Shown: positions 14,553 through 23,056, counted from the first letter of the stretch. The stretch: 25,347 bases of DNA from an uncultured Collinsella sp. (GCA_900752015.1 CAADTZ010000073.1:1-25347), one strand, 5' to 3'. Notes: generated by a model from the sequence alone, not told the origin. Numbers and translations: made by a program.

Positions 14553-15752
14553 ATGGCCGAGATTGTTCTCAAACATGTTCAGAAGGTGTATCCCAACAAC
14601 GAGTCCAAAAAGAAGGGCTTCTTTGGCAAAAAGAAGAAGACCGAGGAGAAGAAGCACAACCTCAAGGTTACCGAGGACGGTGTGCTCGCTGTAGAGGACT
14701 TCAACCTCACCGTTCACGACCAGGAGTTCGTCGTCCTCGTTGGCCCCTCTGGCTGCGGTAAGTCCACGACGATGCGCATGGTCGCCGGCCTGGAGGACAT
14801 TACCTCGGGCGATGTGCTCATCGACGGCAAGCGTGTCAACGACGTGGCGCCCAAGGACCGCGACATCGCCATGGTGTTCCAGAGCTACGCTCTGTACCCC
14901 AATATGACGGTGTACGAGAACATGGCATTTACGCTCGAGCTCAAGAAGGTTCCCAAGGACGAGATCGACCGCAAGGTTCGCTCTGCTGCCGAGATTCTGG
15001 GCATTACCGAGTACCTCGACCGTAAGCCCAAGGCACTCTCCGGCGGCCAGCGCCAGCGTGTCGCTATCGGCCGCGCCATCGTGCGTGACCCCAAGGTCTT
15101 CCTGATGGACGAGCCGCTGTCCAACCTGGACGCCAAGCTTCGTAACCAGATGCGTGCCGAGCTCATTAAGCTGCGCCACGAGATCAAGGGCACGTTCATT
15201 TATGTTACTCACGACCAGACCGAGGCCATGACCCTTGGCGACCGTATTGTGGTCATGAAGGACGGCGTCGTCCAGCAGATCGCCACGCCGCAGGAGGTCT
15301 TCAACCATCCCGCGAACATCTTCGTCGCCGGCTTCATCGGCGTGCCGCAGATGAACTTCTTCGATGCCCAGCTGGTGCGCTCGGGCAACGGCTTTACCGT
15401 CAAGACCGAGGATATGAACGTGGCACTCGCCCCCGAGACTTGCGCTCAACTTGCCCTCAACTGGGACGGCGGCGACGTGAAGGAGATTACGGCCGGCGTG
15501 CGTCCCGAGCAGATCCTGCTTGCTGACAAGGGCGAGGAGGGCGCGCTCCAGGGTACCGTCGAGGTGACCGAGCTCATGGGCTCGACCGAGCATGTCCACG
15601 TGACCGCTCCCGACGGCCAGTTTGTTCTGATTATCCCCGTCGTCGACCTCGAGGCCAAGGGCGCGCTCAAGGCTGGCGACACCATCTGGTTCAAGTTCGA
15701 GAAGAACGCGACCCACCTCTTCGATAAGGTCTCTGGCAAGAACCTTATCTAG
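14553..15752 (+). CDS. ABC transporter ATPase, MalK/MsmX type
   Basis: A 399-residue cytosolic ATPase that energises the two permeases. Walker A is GPSGCGKST (64-72), the signature is LSGGQRQR, Walker B is VFLMDEPLSNLD and the H-loop is in YVTHDQTEAMTLG. A C-terminal OB-type (TOBE) domain follows, as in MalK/UgpC/MsmX (VRPEQILLADK, LMGSTEHVHV). Unusual is a Lys/Glu-rich insertion at about residues 17-43, between the first strand and the ADFNL-like strand, which is absent from typical family members. GAAAGG precedes the ATG. MsmX-type ATPases often serve several sugar importers, so this one may not be exclusive to this operon. Confidence 0.95.
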   Translation: MAEIVLKHVQKVYPNNESKKKGFFGKKKKTEEKKHNLKVTEDGVLAVEDFNLTVHDQEFVVLVGPSGCGKSTTMRMVAGLEDITSGDVLIDGKRVNDVAPKDRDIAMVFQSYALYPNMTVYENMAFTLELKKVPKDEIDRKVRSAAEILGITEYLDRKPKALSGGQRQRVAIGRAIVRDPKVFLMDEPLSNLDAKLRNQMRAELIKLRHEIKGTFIYVTHDQTEAMTLGDRIVVMKDGVVQQIATPQEVFNHPANIFVAGFIGVPQMNFFDAQLVRSGNGFTVKTEDMNVALAPETCAQLALNWDGGDVKEITAGVRPEQILLADKGEEGALQGTVEVTELMGSTEHVHVTAPDGQFVLIIPVVDLEAKGALKAGDTIWFKFEKNATHLFDKVSGKNLI

Positions 15753-15820
15753 GCCCGGTGCATCCAGGCCCTCCCTTTGGGCGACTGCGGTATTGCCATC
15801 CTTTTGCCGCGGTCACATAT

Positions 15821-15863
15821 AAGGCTCCCCTCCCGTCCACTGGGCGAGAGGGGAGCCTTTCTT
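15821..15863 (+). terminator. Terminator of the ABC operon
   Basis: A 12-bp stem (15821-15832 with 15848-15859) followed by a T-rich run, 68 bases after the ATPase stop. Confidence 0.88.
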
Positions 15864-15891
15864 TGTGTTGGGGCTGTCTGACCGGTCGTTT

Positions 15892-16109
15892 GTCTCGATC
15901 TGTAACGGGTGAGGCTGATTTCGGACGTTAGATGTTACAGATCGAGACGGTTCCGCTGAGCTAACCATTTCATCTAAATCTGTAACACCAAAGGTGAATT
16001 TCAGCTGCTAGATGTTACAGACTGAGATAAACCCAAGGGAAGGGGCCGGTATGTCTCAATCTGTAACAGCTGGGACCGTTTTGGTTGAGTAGTTGTTACA
16101 GATTGAGAT
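15892..16109. repeat. Array of three 57-bp inverted-repeat units
   Basis: Units at 15892-15948, 15972-16028 and 16053-16109 each consist of a 15-bp half (consensus GTCTCRATCTGTAAC), exactly 27 bases, and the inverted half GTTACAGATYGAGAC. They are separated by 23 and 24 unrelated bases. Unit 1 has perfect arms and units 2-3 have one or two mismatches. The 27-base middles are related too (units 1 and 2 both end CTAGAT or TTAGAT), so the whole unit is the repeat. The six half-sites alternate in orientation at about 38-42 bp. The array fills the gap between the convergent ATPase and glgP genes; no gene is visible there. Confidence 0.92.
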
Positions 16110-16146
16110 TGTTTGGTCGAGTCGGGTCGCAGGGTAACGTACGGGC

Positions 16147-16182
16147 ACAAAAAACGGAGCCGTGTTGCCACGACTCCGTTTC
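16147..16182 (-). terminator. Terminator of glgP
   Basis: On the minus strand, AAACGGAGTCGTG pairs with its complement (one mismatch), followed by a T6 run. It lies 28 bases after the glgP stop. Confidence 0.88.
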
Positions 16183-16209
16183 TCAGGAGGATGGGTAAGG
16201 GAAGCGAAA

Positions 16210-18477
16210 TTAGTTCAGGTGCCAGATCTCGTCGTTGTACTGGGAGATGGTGCGGTCGGACGAGAAGGTGCCGGCGTTGGCGATATTGATGAGCGCCTTG
16301 CGCATCCAGGCGTCCTGGTCCTCGTAGTCGGCCAGCACGCGCTCCTTGGTTTGGATGTACTCCTCAATGTCGAGCAGGGCCATAAACCAGTCCTTGCCCT
16401 TAATGTCGTCGTGCAGGCGCTGCAGGCGCTCGGCGTTGCCGGTCGCCATAAAGGCGGGGTTGGTGATGAAGTCCACCAGCAGTTTAATGCCGGGCTTGCG
16501 GTAGAGCGCACCGGCGTCATAGGCGCCGTCGGCGTAGAGCTGCTCGACCTGTTTGGACGAGGCACCAAAGGTATAGATGTTCTCGTCGCCCACGAGCTCG
16601 GCAATCTCCACGTTGGCACCGTCGAGCGTGCACAGGGTTAGGGCGCCGTTGAGCATGAACTTCATGTTGGAGGTGCCGCTCGCCTCCTTGGAGGCCAGGC
16701 TGATCTGCTCGGAGATATCAGCGGCGGGGATCACGCGCTCGGCGGCGGTGACGTTGTAGTTCTCGATCATGACGACCTGCAGGTAGGGAGCCACGTCGGG
16801 GTCGTTTGCAATCCACTGCGACAGCGTCAAGATCAGATGGATGATGTCCTGCGCGATAGTGTAGGCAGGCGCCGCCTTGCCGCCAAAGATGATGGTGACG
16901 GGGTGCTTAGGTCTGTTGCCGTTCTTGATATCGAGGTACTTCCAGATGATGTAGAGCGCGAGCATCTGCTGGCGCTTGTACTCGTGGATACGCTTGACCT
17001 GAACATCGATGATCGCGTTGGAGGGGATCGTCACGCCCTGTTCGAGCGCCATAAACTCGCGCATGATGGTTTTGGCTTCGGCCTTGGTGGCGGCCAAGCG
17101 CTCAAGAATGCTCTTATCGTCGGCGAAGTCGGCGAGCTTGCTCAGGTCGCCGGTGCTGCGCCAATCGGTACCGATCACATCGTCGAGCAGGCTGGCAAGC
17201 GCGGGGTTGGCTCCCTGGATCCAGCGGCGGAAGGTGATGCCGTTGGTCTTATTGGAGAACTTCTCGGGGTAGATCTCGTAGAACGGATGAAGCTCGGTGT
17301 CCTCCAGGATTTTGGTGTGGAGTGCGGCGACGCCGTTGATGGAGAAGCCAAAGTGGATGTCCATGTGGGCCATGTGGACGGTGTCGTATTCGTCGATGAT
17401 GGCAACGCGCGGGTCGTCGTGCTCGGCCTTTGCGATCTCATCGAGCTTGACGATAATGTCGGCGATGGCAGGGGAGACCTTCTTCAGGCTGGTGAGCGGC
17501 CACTTCTCGAGCGCCTCGGCAAGAATCGTGTGATTAGTGTAGGCGACCATGGAGCGTACGATGGTCACGGCCTCGTCAAACTCGATGCCGTGCTCGGTGG
17601 TGAGCAAGCGAATGAGCTCGGGGATGACCATGGTGGGGTGCGTGTCGTTAATCTGGACCACGGCGTAATCGGCCAGATCGTGCAGGTTGCTGCCGCGCTC
17701 GATGGCCTCGTCGATCAGGAGCTGGGCGGCGTTGCTCACCATGAAGTATTCCTGGTAGATGCGAAGCAGGCGGCCCTGCTCGTCGGAATCGTCGGGGTAG
17801 AGGAACAGGGTGAGGTTCTTGGCGATCTCGGTCTTGTCGAAGTCGATGGAACTGCCGGGGACCAGGCCGTCGTCGACGCTCGCCAGGTCGAACAGGCGCA
17901 GGCGGTTCTTGGTGGGCTGGCCGTAACCGGGCACATCGATGTTGACGAGCTTGGAGGTAACGGCAAAATCGCCGAATTCGACGGTGTAGGAGCGGTCATC
18001 GTCGACTAGGATGTCCTGCTCACCGAGCCACTCGTCGGGGACGGCCTTCTGCTGGTTGTCGACAAAGCGCTGACGGAACAGGCCGTAGTGATAGTTGAGG
18101 CCCACGCCATCGCCGGTCAAGCCCAGCGTGGCGATGGAATCCAGGAAGCACGCGGCCAGGCGGCCCAGGCCGCCGTTGCCGAGCGACGGCTCGACCTCGA
18201 ACTCCTCGATCTTGTTGAGGTCGTGGCCTGCGGCGGTGAGCTGGTCCTTAACCTCGTCGTAGATGCCAAGGTCGATCATGTTGTTGATGAGCAGCTTGCC
18301 GATCAAAAATTCGGCGGAAATGTAATAGAGCTTTTTCTTGCCGTTGTTGAGCGGGCAGGCGGCGGAGCGCTCCTGCACGAGTTTGACCAGCAGCTTGTAA
18401 ATGCGACGGTCGTCGAGCTGCTCGAGCGAGGTGCCAAAAGACTGCTCGGCGAGTTCCATGAGGTTAATTTGGGGCAT
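16210..18477 (-). CDS. glgP: Glycogen/maltodextrin phosphorylase
   Basis: A 755-residue GT35 phosphorylase, releasing glucose 1-phosphate from alpha-1,4-glucans in the cytosol. Visible family motifs are the N-terminal ISAEFLIGKLL and EPSLGNGGLGRLAACFLDS, the central INDTHPTMVIPEL and NGITFRRW, KRIHEYKRQ, and the pyridoxal-phosphate site EASGTSNMKFMLNGAL with its catalytic Lys. It is shorter than E. coli GlgP (815 aa). ATG at 18477 has ACAGGAG upstream; an in-frame start 27 bases earlier would remove that site from the leader. It lies downstream of malQ on the same strand, with a hairpin terminator between them, so partial read-through or its own promoter is needed. Together with MalQ it degrades stored glycogen or imported maltodextrins. 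Confidence 0.96.
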   Translation of the reverse strand: MPQINLMELAEQSFGTSLEQLDDRRIYKLLVKLVQERSAACPLNNGKKKLYYISAEFLIGKLLINNMIDLGIYDEVKDQLTAAGHDLNKIEEFEVEPSLGNGGLGRLAACFLDSIATLGLTGDGVGLNYHYGLFRQRFVDNQQKAVPDEWLGEQDILVDDDRSYTVEFGDFAVTSKLVNIDVPGYGQPTKNRLRLFDLASVDDGLVPGSSIDFDKTEIAKNLTLFLYPDDSDEQGRLLRIYQEYFMVSNAAQLLIDEAIERGSNLHDLADYAVVQINDTHPTMVIPELIRLLTTEHGIEFDEAVTIVRSMVAYTNHTILAEALEKWPLTSLKKVSPAIADIIVKLDEIAKAEHDDPRVAIIDEYDTVHMAHMDIHFGFSINGVAALHTKILEDTELHPFYEIYPEKFSNKTNGITFRRWIQGANPALASLLDDVIGTDWRSTGDLSKLADFADDKSILERLAATKAEAKTIMREFMALEQGVTIPSNAIIDVQVKRIHEYKRQQMLALYIIWKYLDIKNGNRPKHPVTIIFGGKAAPAYTIAQDIIHLILTLSQWIANDPDVAPYLQVVMIENYNVTAAERVIPAADISEQISLASKEASGTSNMKFMLNGALTLCTLDGANVEIAELVGDENIYTFGASSKQVEQLYADGAYDAGALYRKPGIKLLVDFITNPAFMATGNAERLQRLHDDIKGKDWFMALLDIEEYIQTKERVLADYEDQDAWMRKALINIANAGTFSSDRTISQYNDEIWHLN

Positions 18478-18520
18478 GTTTTCTCCTGTGATGGGTTGTT
18501 TCACGTCTGCAATTCATAAG

Positions 18521-18560
18521 AAGCCCGCGCGAGGGGATTGGGGTGGCCTCGCGCGGGAAA
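18521..18560 (-). terminator. Hairpin terminator between malQ and glgP
   Basis: An 11-bp GC-rich stem CCCGCGCGAGG (18524-18534) with its complement (18547-18557). On the minus strand CTTCTT follows. It would stop or reduce transcription from malQ into glgP. Confidence 0.75.
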
Positions 18561-18605
18561 AGCAAGCGCGTCCGCACGGTGGGGAGGGGTTGGGCGCGGT
18601 AGCTC

Positions 18606-20111
18606 CTATTGAGGAAGCTCGATTTCGGCTTCCGACGGGATGCGGAAGTAGGTCTCGGTCCAGTCGGTGAGTTTGTGCTCGAGCTCGCGGGTGATGGCGC
18701 CGTCGAGCATGCGCCAGGTCCAGTTGCCGCCCAGCGTGGCAGGGGTGTTGATGCGCGCCTCGTTGCCCAAGTTGAGCAGGTCCTGCATGGTGTAGATGCA
18801 CGTGTCGCTCACGCTGGCGGCGATGGTGCGGTTGAGTGCATCTGCCATGGGCTCGCCGGCCTGCTGATGGGTGTACAGGGCTGCCTGCTCGCGCTGACGG
18901 GGGGTGGCCGTTCCCTCAAACCAACCGCGCGCCGTCTCGTTGTCGTGGGTGCCCACATAGGCGACGGTGTTGGCGATGTAGTTATGCGGCAGGTAGTACG
19001 AGTTGGTGCCCTCAAAGGCAAACTGCAGGATCTTCATGCCGGGGAAGCCCGAGTTGTCGCGCATGTCGATGACGCCGGGGGTGAGGAAGCCCAGGTCCTC
19101 GGCGATGATGGGCAGCGTGCCGAGCTTTTCCTCGAGCGTCTTGAAGAACTTGAGGCCGGGACCCTGCGTCCACGAACCGTAGGACGAATCGGGCGAGGAG
19201 AACGGCACCTCCCAATAGGCCTCGAAGCCGCGGAAGTGATCCAGGCGGATGACGTCGTACATGTCGAGGGCGGCGCGAATGCGGCCCTCCCACCAGGAGA
19301 AGCCGTCGGACTCCATGGCGTCCCAGTCGTAGATGGGGTTGCCCCAGTACTGGCCGGTGGCCGAGAACTGGTCGGGCGGCGTGCCGGCGACGCTCACGGG
19401 ATTGCCGGCGGCGTCGATCTTAAAGAGCTCAGGCGTCGCCCACATCTCGACGGAGTCACGCGAGACATAGATGGGCAGGTCGCCGATGATGAGAATGTCG
19501 CGCTCGTTGGCATAGGCCTTGAGGCGGCTCCACTGGCGATCGAAGAAGTACTGCGTCATCTGGTGGTAGAGCATACGCGCCGGATGGTCGGCGCAGACCT
19601 TGGCGGAAGCCTCGCCGCGGGTGCGGAGCTCCGCGGGCCACTCCCAAAACGCCTTGAGACCGCACTCCTCTTTGACGGTCATGAACTCACAGTAGGGGAT
19701 GAGCCAGTCCTCGTTGGCCTGGATAAAGTCATCGAAATCGGCCGGCTTGTCGGCAGCAAAGCGCTCAGCGGCGCGGTCGAGAATCTGACGGCGGCCGCCA
19801 AAGATAGCACCGTAGTCGACATTGCTGGGGTCGGATCCCAGATACACGCCATCGATATCGCGCTGCTCCAGATACCCTGCCTCGATAAGCTCGGCAAAGT
19901 CGATAAAGTTGGGGTTGCCTGCGCGGGCCGAGAACGACTGATAGGGCGAATCGCCATAGCTGGTCGTCGTAAGGGGCAGAATCTGCCAGTAATGTTGTTT
20001 GCACGAGGCGAGAAAATCGACGAAGTCGTAGGCATTCCAGCCAAAGCCGCCGATTCCGTATGGTCCGGGCAGAGATGAGACGGGCATGAGGACGCCGCTT
20101 GCACGCTCCAT
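18606..20111 (-). CDS. malQ: 4-alpha-glucanotransferase (amylomaltase)
   Basis: A 501-residue GH77 enzyme that transfers alpha-1,4-glucan segments between maltodextrins, making longer chains for the phosphorylase and releasing glucose. The family start SGVLMPVSSLPGPYGIG is present. Catalytic regions are VIRLDHFRGF (nucleophile Asp), PIIAEDLGFLTP (acid/base Glu) and YVGTHDNETARGWF (transition-state Asp), in the usual order. Length is normal for the short bacterial type. The ATG at 20111 is preferred with GGTGAG seven bases upstream; TTG and GTG codons lie 15 and 12 bases earlier. A TTGTTTAAACAT palindrome about 100 bases upstream links it to the GntR-type sites near the PTS and ABC genes. Confidence 0.96.
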   Translation of the reverse strand: MERASGVLMPVSSLPGPYGIGGFGWNAYDFVDFLASCKQHYWQILPLTTTSYGDSPYQSFSARAGNPNFIDFAELIEAGYLEQRDIDGVYLGSDPSNVDYGAIFGGRRQILDRAAERFAADKPADFDDFIQANEDWLIPYCEFMTVKEECGLKAFWEWPAELRTRGEASAKVCADHPARMLYHQMTQYFFDRQWSRLKAYANERDILIIGDLPIYVSRDSVEMWATPELFKIDAAGNPVSVAGTPPDQFSATGQYWGNPIYDWDAMESDGFSWWEGRIRAALDMYDVIRLDHFRGFEAYWEVPFSSPDSSYGSWTQGPGLKFFKTLEEKLGTLPIIAEDLGFLTPGVIDMRDNSGFPGMKILQFAFEGTNSYYLPHNYIANTVAYVGTHDNETARGWFEGTATPRQREQAALYTHQQAGEPMADALNRTIAASVSDTCIYTMQDLLNLGNEARINTPATLGGNWTWRMLDGAITRELEHKLTDWTETYFRIPSEAEIELPQ

Positions 20112-20209
20112 GAATGCGCTCACCAACCTTCTTGTTGTGGGGTCGGCCTGCCGATGGGTGTGCAGTCCGCCTCCGATGTTCTGATTCGATACGCCTATTG
20201 TAAAACATG

Positions 20210-20221
20210 TTGTTTAAACAT
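20210..20221. promoter_or_regulatory. GntR operator-like palindrome upstream of malQ
   Basis: TTGTTTAAACAT, one mismatch from TTGTTTAAACAA, nested in a wider near-palindrome ACATG...CATGT. It lies about 100 bases before malQ. Confidence 0.5.
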
Positions 20222-20274
20222 GTACAGGCAAGATAAAAAAGTTGGTCGATTTTCGGCGAATGGTTACATGCCAT

Positions 20275-20309
20275 GAAAAAGCCCCGACCTCACAACGTGA
20301 GATCGGGGC
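20275..20309 (-). terminator. Terminator of galE
   Basis: GCCCCGACCTCAC pairs with GTGAGATCGGGGC (20281-20293 with 20297-20309; one mismatch). On the minus strand a T-run follows. It lies 22 bases after the galE stop. Confidence 0.9.
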
Positions 20310-20330
20310 AAGAGCGGTATGTAGGTTTTG

Positions 20331-21392
20331 CTACTCGGCGTCGGCGAAGCCGTTGGGGTTGTGGCTCTGCCAGTTCCAGCTATCGCGGCACATGTCCGCG
20401 ATGTCGTACTGGGCCTTCCAGCCCATCATGCGCTCGGCCTTGGAGGCATCGCACCAGTTGGCAGCGATGTCGCCGGCGCGGCGCTCGCGGATCACGTAGG
20501 GCAGCTCCTTGCCACAAGCCTTGGAGAAGGCGGCGACGACCTCGAGTACCGAGGTGCCGGTGCCGGTGCCCAAGTTAAAGATCTCGACGCCGGTCTTGCC
20601 GTTCATCCAGTTAAGGGCGGCCACGTGACCAGATGCCAGATCGCACACGTGGATGTAATCGCGCACGCCGGTGCCGTCGGGGGTGGGGTAGTCGTTGCCA
20701 AAGACCTGAACGGCCTCGAGCTTGCCCACGGCGACCTGGGCGACATAGGGCACCAGGTTGTTGGGGATGCCCTTGGGATCCTCGCCGATCAGGCCCGACG
20801 GATGGGCGCCGATGGGATTGAAATAACGGAGTAACACGACGTCCCACTCGGGGTCGGCGGTGTGGACGTCCATAAGGATCTGCTCGATCATCCACTTGGT
20901 CCAACCATAGGGGTTGGTCGCGGGCTTCTTAGGATCCTCCTCGGTGACGGGCGGGTTGTCCGGGTCGCCGTAGACGGTCGAGGAGCTCGAGAAGATGATG
21001 GACTTGCAGCCATGGTTGCGCATGACGTCGATGAGCACCAGGGTGTTCTCGATGTTGTTGTGGTAGTACTCGACGGGCTTGCTCACCGACTCGCCGACGG
21101 CCTTAAAGCCGGCAAAGTGGATGACGCGGTCGATCTGATGGGTATCGAAGATCTTGTTCATCGCATCGCGGTCGAGCACGTTGGCCTCGTAGAAGGTGAG
21201 GTTCTTGGCGGCCTCGTCGCCCACGATGGTCTTGACGCGGTCGACGGCGACGGCGCTGGAGTTGGAGAGATCATCGACGATGACGACCTGGTAGCCACCC
21301 TCGAGCAGCTGAACGACGGTGTGCGAGCCGATAAAGCCGGCGCCACCGGTAACGAGGACACAGGTGTCTTTGGGGTCGAGTGCTTTGGACAT
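20331..21392 (-). CDS. galE: UDP-glucose 4-epimerase
   Basis: A 353-residue extended short-chain dehydrogenase/reductase that interconverts UDP-glucose and UDP-galactose with bound NAD. The Rossmann motif is VTGGAGFIGSHT (residues 14-25). The catalytic Ser/Thr region is SSSSTVYGDP and the YxxxK pair is in NPYGWTKWMIE. Substrate-binding segments such as LRYFNPIGAHPSG and the late NLGTGTGTSVLEV agree with GalE. AGGAG upstream of the ATG supports the start. It has its own terminator and is separated from malQ by about 220 bases, so it is probably a separate transcript. It supplies UDP-galactose for cell-surface glycans or links galactose use to glycogen. Confidence 0.96.
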   Translation of the reverse strand: MSKALDPKDTCVLVTGGAGFIGSHTVVQLLEGGYQVVIVDDLSNSSAVAVDRVKTIVGDEAAKNLTFYEANVLDRDAMNKIFDTHQIDRVIHFAGFKAVGESVSKPVEYYHNNIENTLVLIDVMRNHGCKSIIFSSSSTVYGDPDNPPVTEEDPKKPATNPYGWTKWMIEQILMDVHTADPEWDVVLLRYFNPIGAHPSGLIGEDPKGIPNNLVPYVAQVAVGKLEAVQVFGNDYPTPDGTGVRDYIHVCDLASGHVAALNWMNGKTGVEIFNLGTGTGTSVLEVVAAFSKACGKELPYVIRERRAGDIAANWCDASKAERMMGWKAQYDIADMCRDSWNWQSHNPNGFADAE

Positions 21393-21598
21393 GTAGTCTC
21401 CTATCGAATCAGGAACACTTCTTCAGGGGAGTATAGCGCAGGCAGGGACGCCCAAATCGTGCGCTGTAGGAAAAGCAGAGGATTGTGCTAACGTACTCAT
21501 AGAAGAGCTTGCGTACGCATAACCTGATCTTTGGCATTTGCTTACGAGCCGCTGACCTTGCAGTTTCCTGCCGTTCGTGGAAATCGTTGGGACGCGCC

Positions 21599-21660
21599 AT
21601 ATGTACGCTAATATGTATGAGTTGAGCGACATATAAATAAGCATGTAACGGAGTACATAT
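21599..21660 (+). promoter_or_regulatory. Cluster of ATATGT/ACATAT hexamers before the secreted hydrolase gene
   Basis: ATATGT occurs at 21599 and 21611, and its inverse ACATAT at 21629 and 21655, in the 62 bases before the start codon. An ATATGT-GT-ACATAT palindrome lies at 2842-2855, just before the JetD-like gene. This may be AT-rich promoter sequence or a shared operator; the evidence is thin. Confidence 0.3.
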
Positions 21661-22864
21661 GTCACCAAACAGCGATTCCATCCTTTCCCAGGAGCTCTCG
21701 CGCCGCACTGCCCTCAAGGCCCTGTTCGGCGCCGCTTCTGCGGCAGTTCTTTTTGGCCTGCCCGCTCACGCCCATGCGGCGGAGGCTTCCAAAGAAACCA
21801 CCGATAAACTGAATGCCGCCCAGGCCCAGCTCGACGAGGTTCAGGCCCAGCTCGACAGCATCGCAAATGAGTATGCGGCGCTGGCCAACAAGAATGCCCA
21901 GACCCTCAACGACATCGAGAATGTCCAGGGCAAGATTGACGACACGCAGGCCCAGATCGATGAAAAGAAGGCCGAGCTCAAGAAGAAGCGCAACGACCTT
22001 TCCGATCGCGTGGCCGCCAGCTACAAGTCCGGCGGCACGAACATCCTGTCGCTGCTGCTGGCCTCTGGCTCGTTTGAGGAACTCGTCGCCAACGCGCATT
22101 ACGTTGAGAAGATCAACAAGAGCGACCGCGACGCCATCGAGGACATTCAGACCATCCAGGAAGAGCTCGATGCGCAAAAGACCGAGCTCGAGTCGCAGAA
22201 GGCCGACTTAGAGAAGCTCAAGGACCAGCAGACTGCCCAGATGCAGGACATGCAGGCCAAGCAGCAAGAAGTCCAGACCGTGCTGAACGGTCTTTCCGAC
22301 GACGTCAAGGAGCTCATGGCTCAGCGCGATTCCGAGATCCTCGCTGCCGCCCAGGCTGAGGAGGCCGCTAGGAAGGCTGCCGCTGCCGCGGCTGCCGCGA
22401 ACAAGAACAATTCCTACTCGGGTGGTTCGAGCTCGGGTGGTGGATCGTACGCGCCCGGAACTCCGCAGCAGAATGCCGGCTCGGGCAAGCAGCAGGCTGT
22501 CGTCAACGCGTGCTACTCCACGCCTTCGCCGGGTCAGAACTGGTGCGCGGCGTGGGTTACCAATGTCTTCCGTAACGCCGGCGTTGGCTACTTTGGCGGC
22601 AACGCCTGCGACATGTTCAACGCCTGGTGCTATAGCTCCGACCGCTCGGCGCTGCAGGTGGGCATGATCGTGGCCGATTCCTCGCACAGCGGCACGGGTG
22701 CTCCGGGCCTTATCTACGGTCATGTGGGTATCTACGTTGGCGGCGGCATCGTTATGAGCAACGAGGGCGCCATTACGTCTAAGTCGCTTGACTCGTTTAT
22801 TAGCTTCTATGGCACTGGCTCTGGCGTGCGTTGGGGCTGGCTCGGCGGTATTGCGCTGTCGTAG
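21659..22864 (+). CDS. Secreted coiled-coil protein with C-terminal CHAP/NlpC-like peptidase domain
   Basis: A 401-residue exported protein likely to cut peptidoglycan peptides during growth or division. The N-terminus has twin arginines (SRRTALKALFGAAS, Arg15-Arg16), a hydrophobic stretch and an AHAHA cleavage region. Residues about 45-235 form a long coiled coil with heptad-like Gln/Leu/Asp repeats, as in PcsB/CwlO-type proteins, interrupted by RVAASYKSGGTNILSLLLAS. A Gly/Ser linker follows (about 250-280). The catalytic domain (about 285-401) has Cys296 in QNWCAAWV, His355 in YGHVGIYVGGG and SNEG after it. In related proteins the coiled coil restrains the peptidase until the FtsEX complex acts; that is family knowledge. 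GGAG five bases before the ATG supports the start. A palindromic element begins 12 bases after the stop. Confidence 0.88.
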   Translation: MSPNSDSILSQELSRRTALKALFGAASAAVLFGLPAHAHAAEASKETTDKLNAAQAQLDEVQAQLDSIANEYAALANKNAQTLNDIENVQGKIDDTQAQIDEKKAELKKKRNDLSDRVAASYKSGGTNILSLLLASGSFEELVANAHYVEKINKSDRDAIEDIQTIQEELDAQKTELESQKADLEKLKDQQTAQMQDMQAKQQEVQTVLNGLSDDVKELMAQRDSEILAAAQAEEAARKAAAAAAAANKNNSYSGGSSSGGGSYAPGTPQQNAGSGKQQAVVNACYSTPSPGQNWCAAWVTNVFRNAGVGYFGGNACDMFNAWCYSSDRSALQVGMIVADSSHSGTGAPGLIYGHVGIYVGGGIVMSNEGAITSKSLDSFISFYGTGSGVRWGWLGGIALS

Positions 22865-22876
22865 CTGAGGCTTGGT

Positions 22877-23001
22877 CCGGGACAGTCCGAGAGGCATAAG
22901 GTTGCCTGCTCGGGCAGTCCTGCTCGCACGGAGAGCACATTAAGTGCTCTCCGGCTCGTGCGGAACTCGCGATCAACCTTATGCCTCTCGGACTGTCCCG
23001 G
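22877..23001 (+). repeat. Palindromic element copy 4 (core type B, private arms)
   Basis: Perfect 28-bp arms (22877-22904 and 22974-23001), pairing again for two bases beyond one mismatch, flank a 69-bp core (22905-22973). The core matches copy 2 except in the first hairpin, where CTGC-TCGG-GCAG replaces CTG-CTCTA-CAG, again keeping pairing. The innermost arm pairs are TTG/CAA instead of TTT/AAA, a compensated change. It lies 12 bases after the stop of the secreted hydrolase gene and before a separate true terminator. Confidence 0.92.
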
Positions 23002-23056
23002 CCCTCTCGGATTCGGGGCGCGACACACCGGACTGGGTTATCTGAATAAATATGGT

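Noticed and set aside
15892..16109. CRISPR array.
   Set aside because: Only three units, with a 57-bp inverted-repeat structure whose middle varies between copies, and no cas gene nearby.
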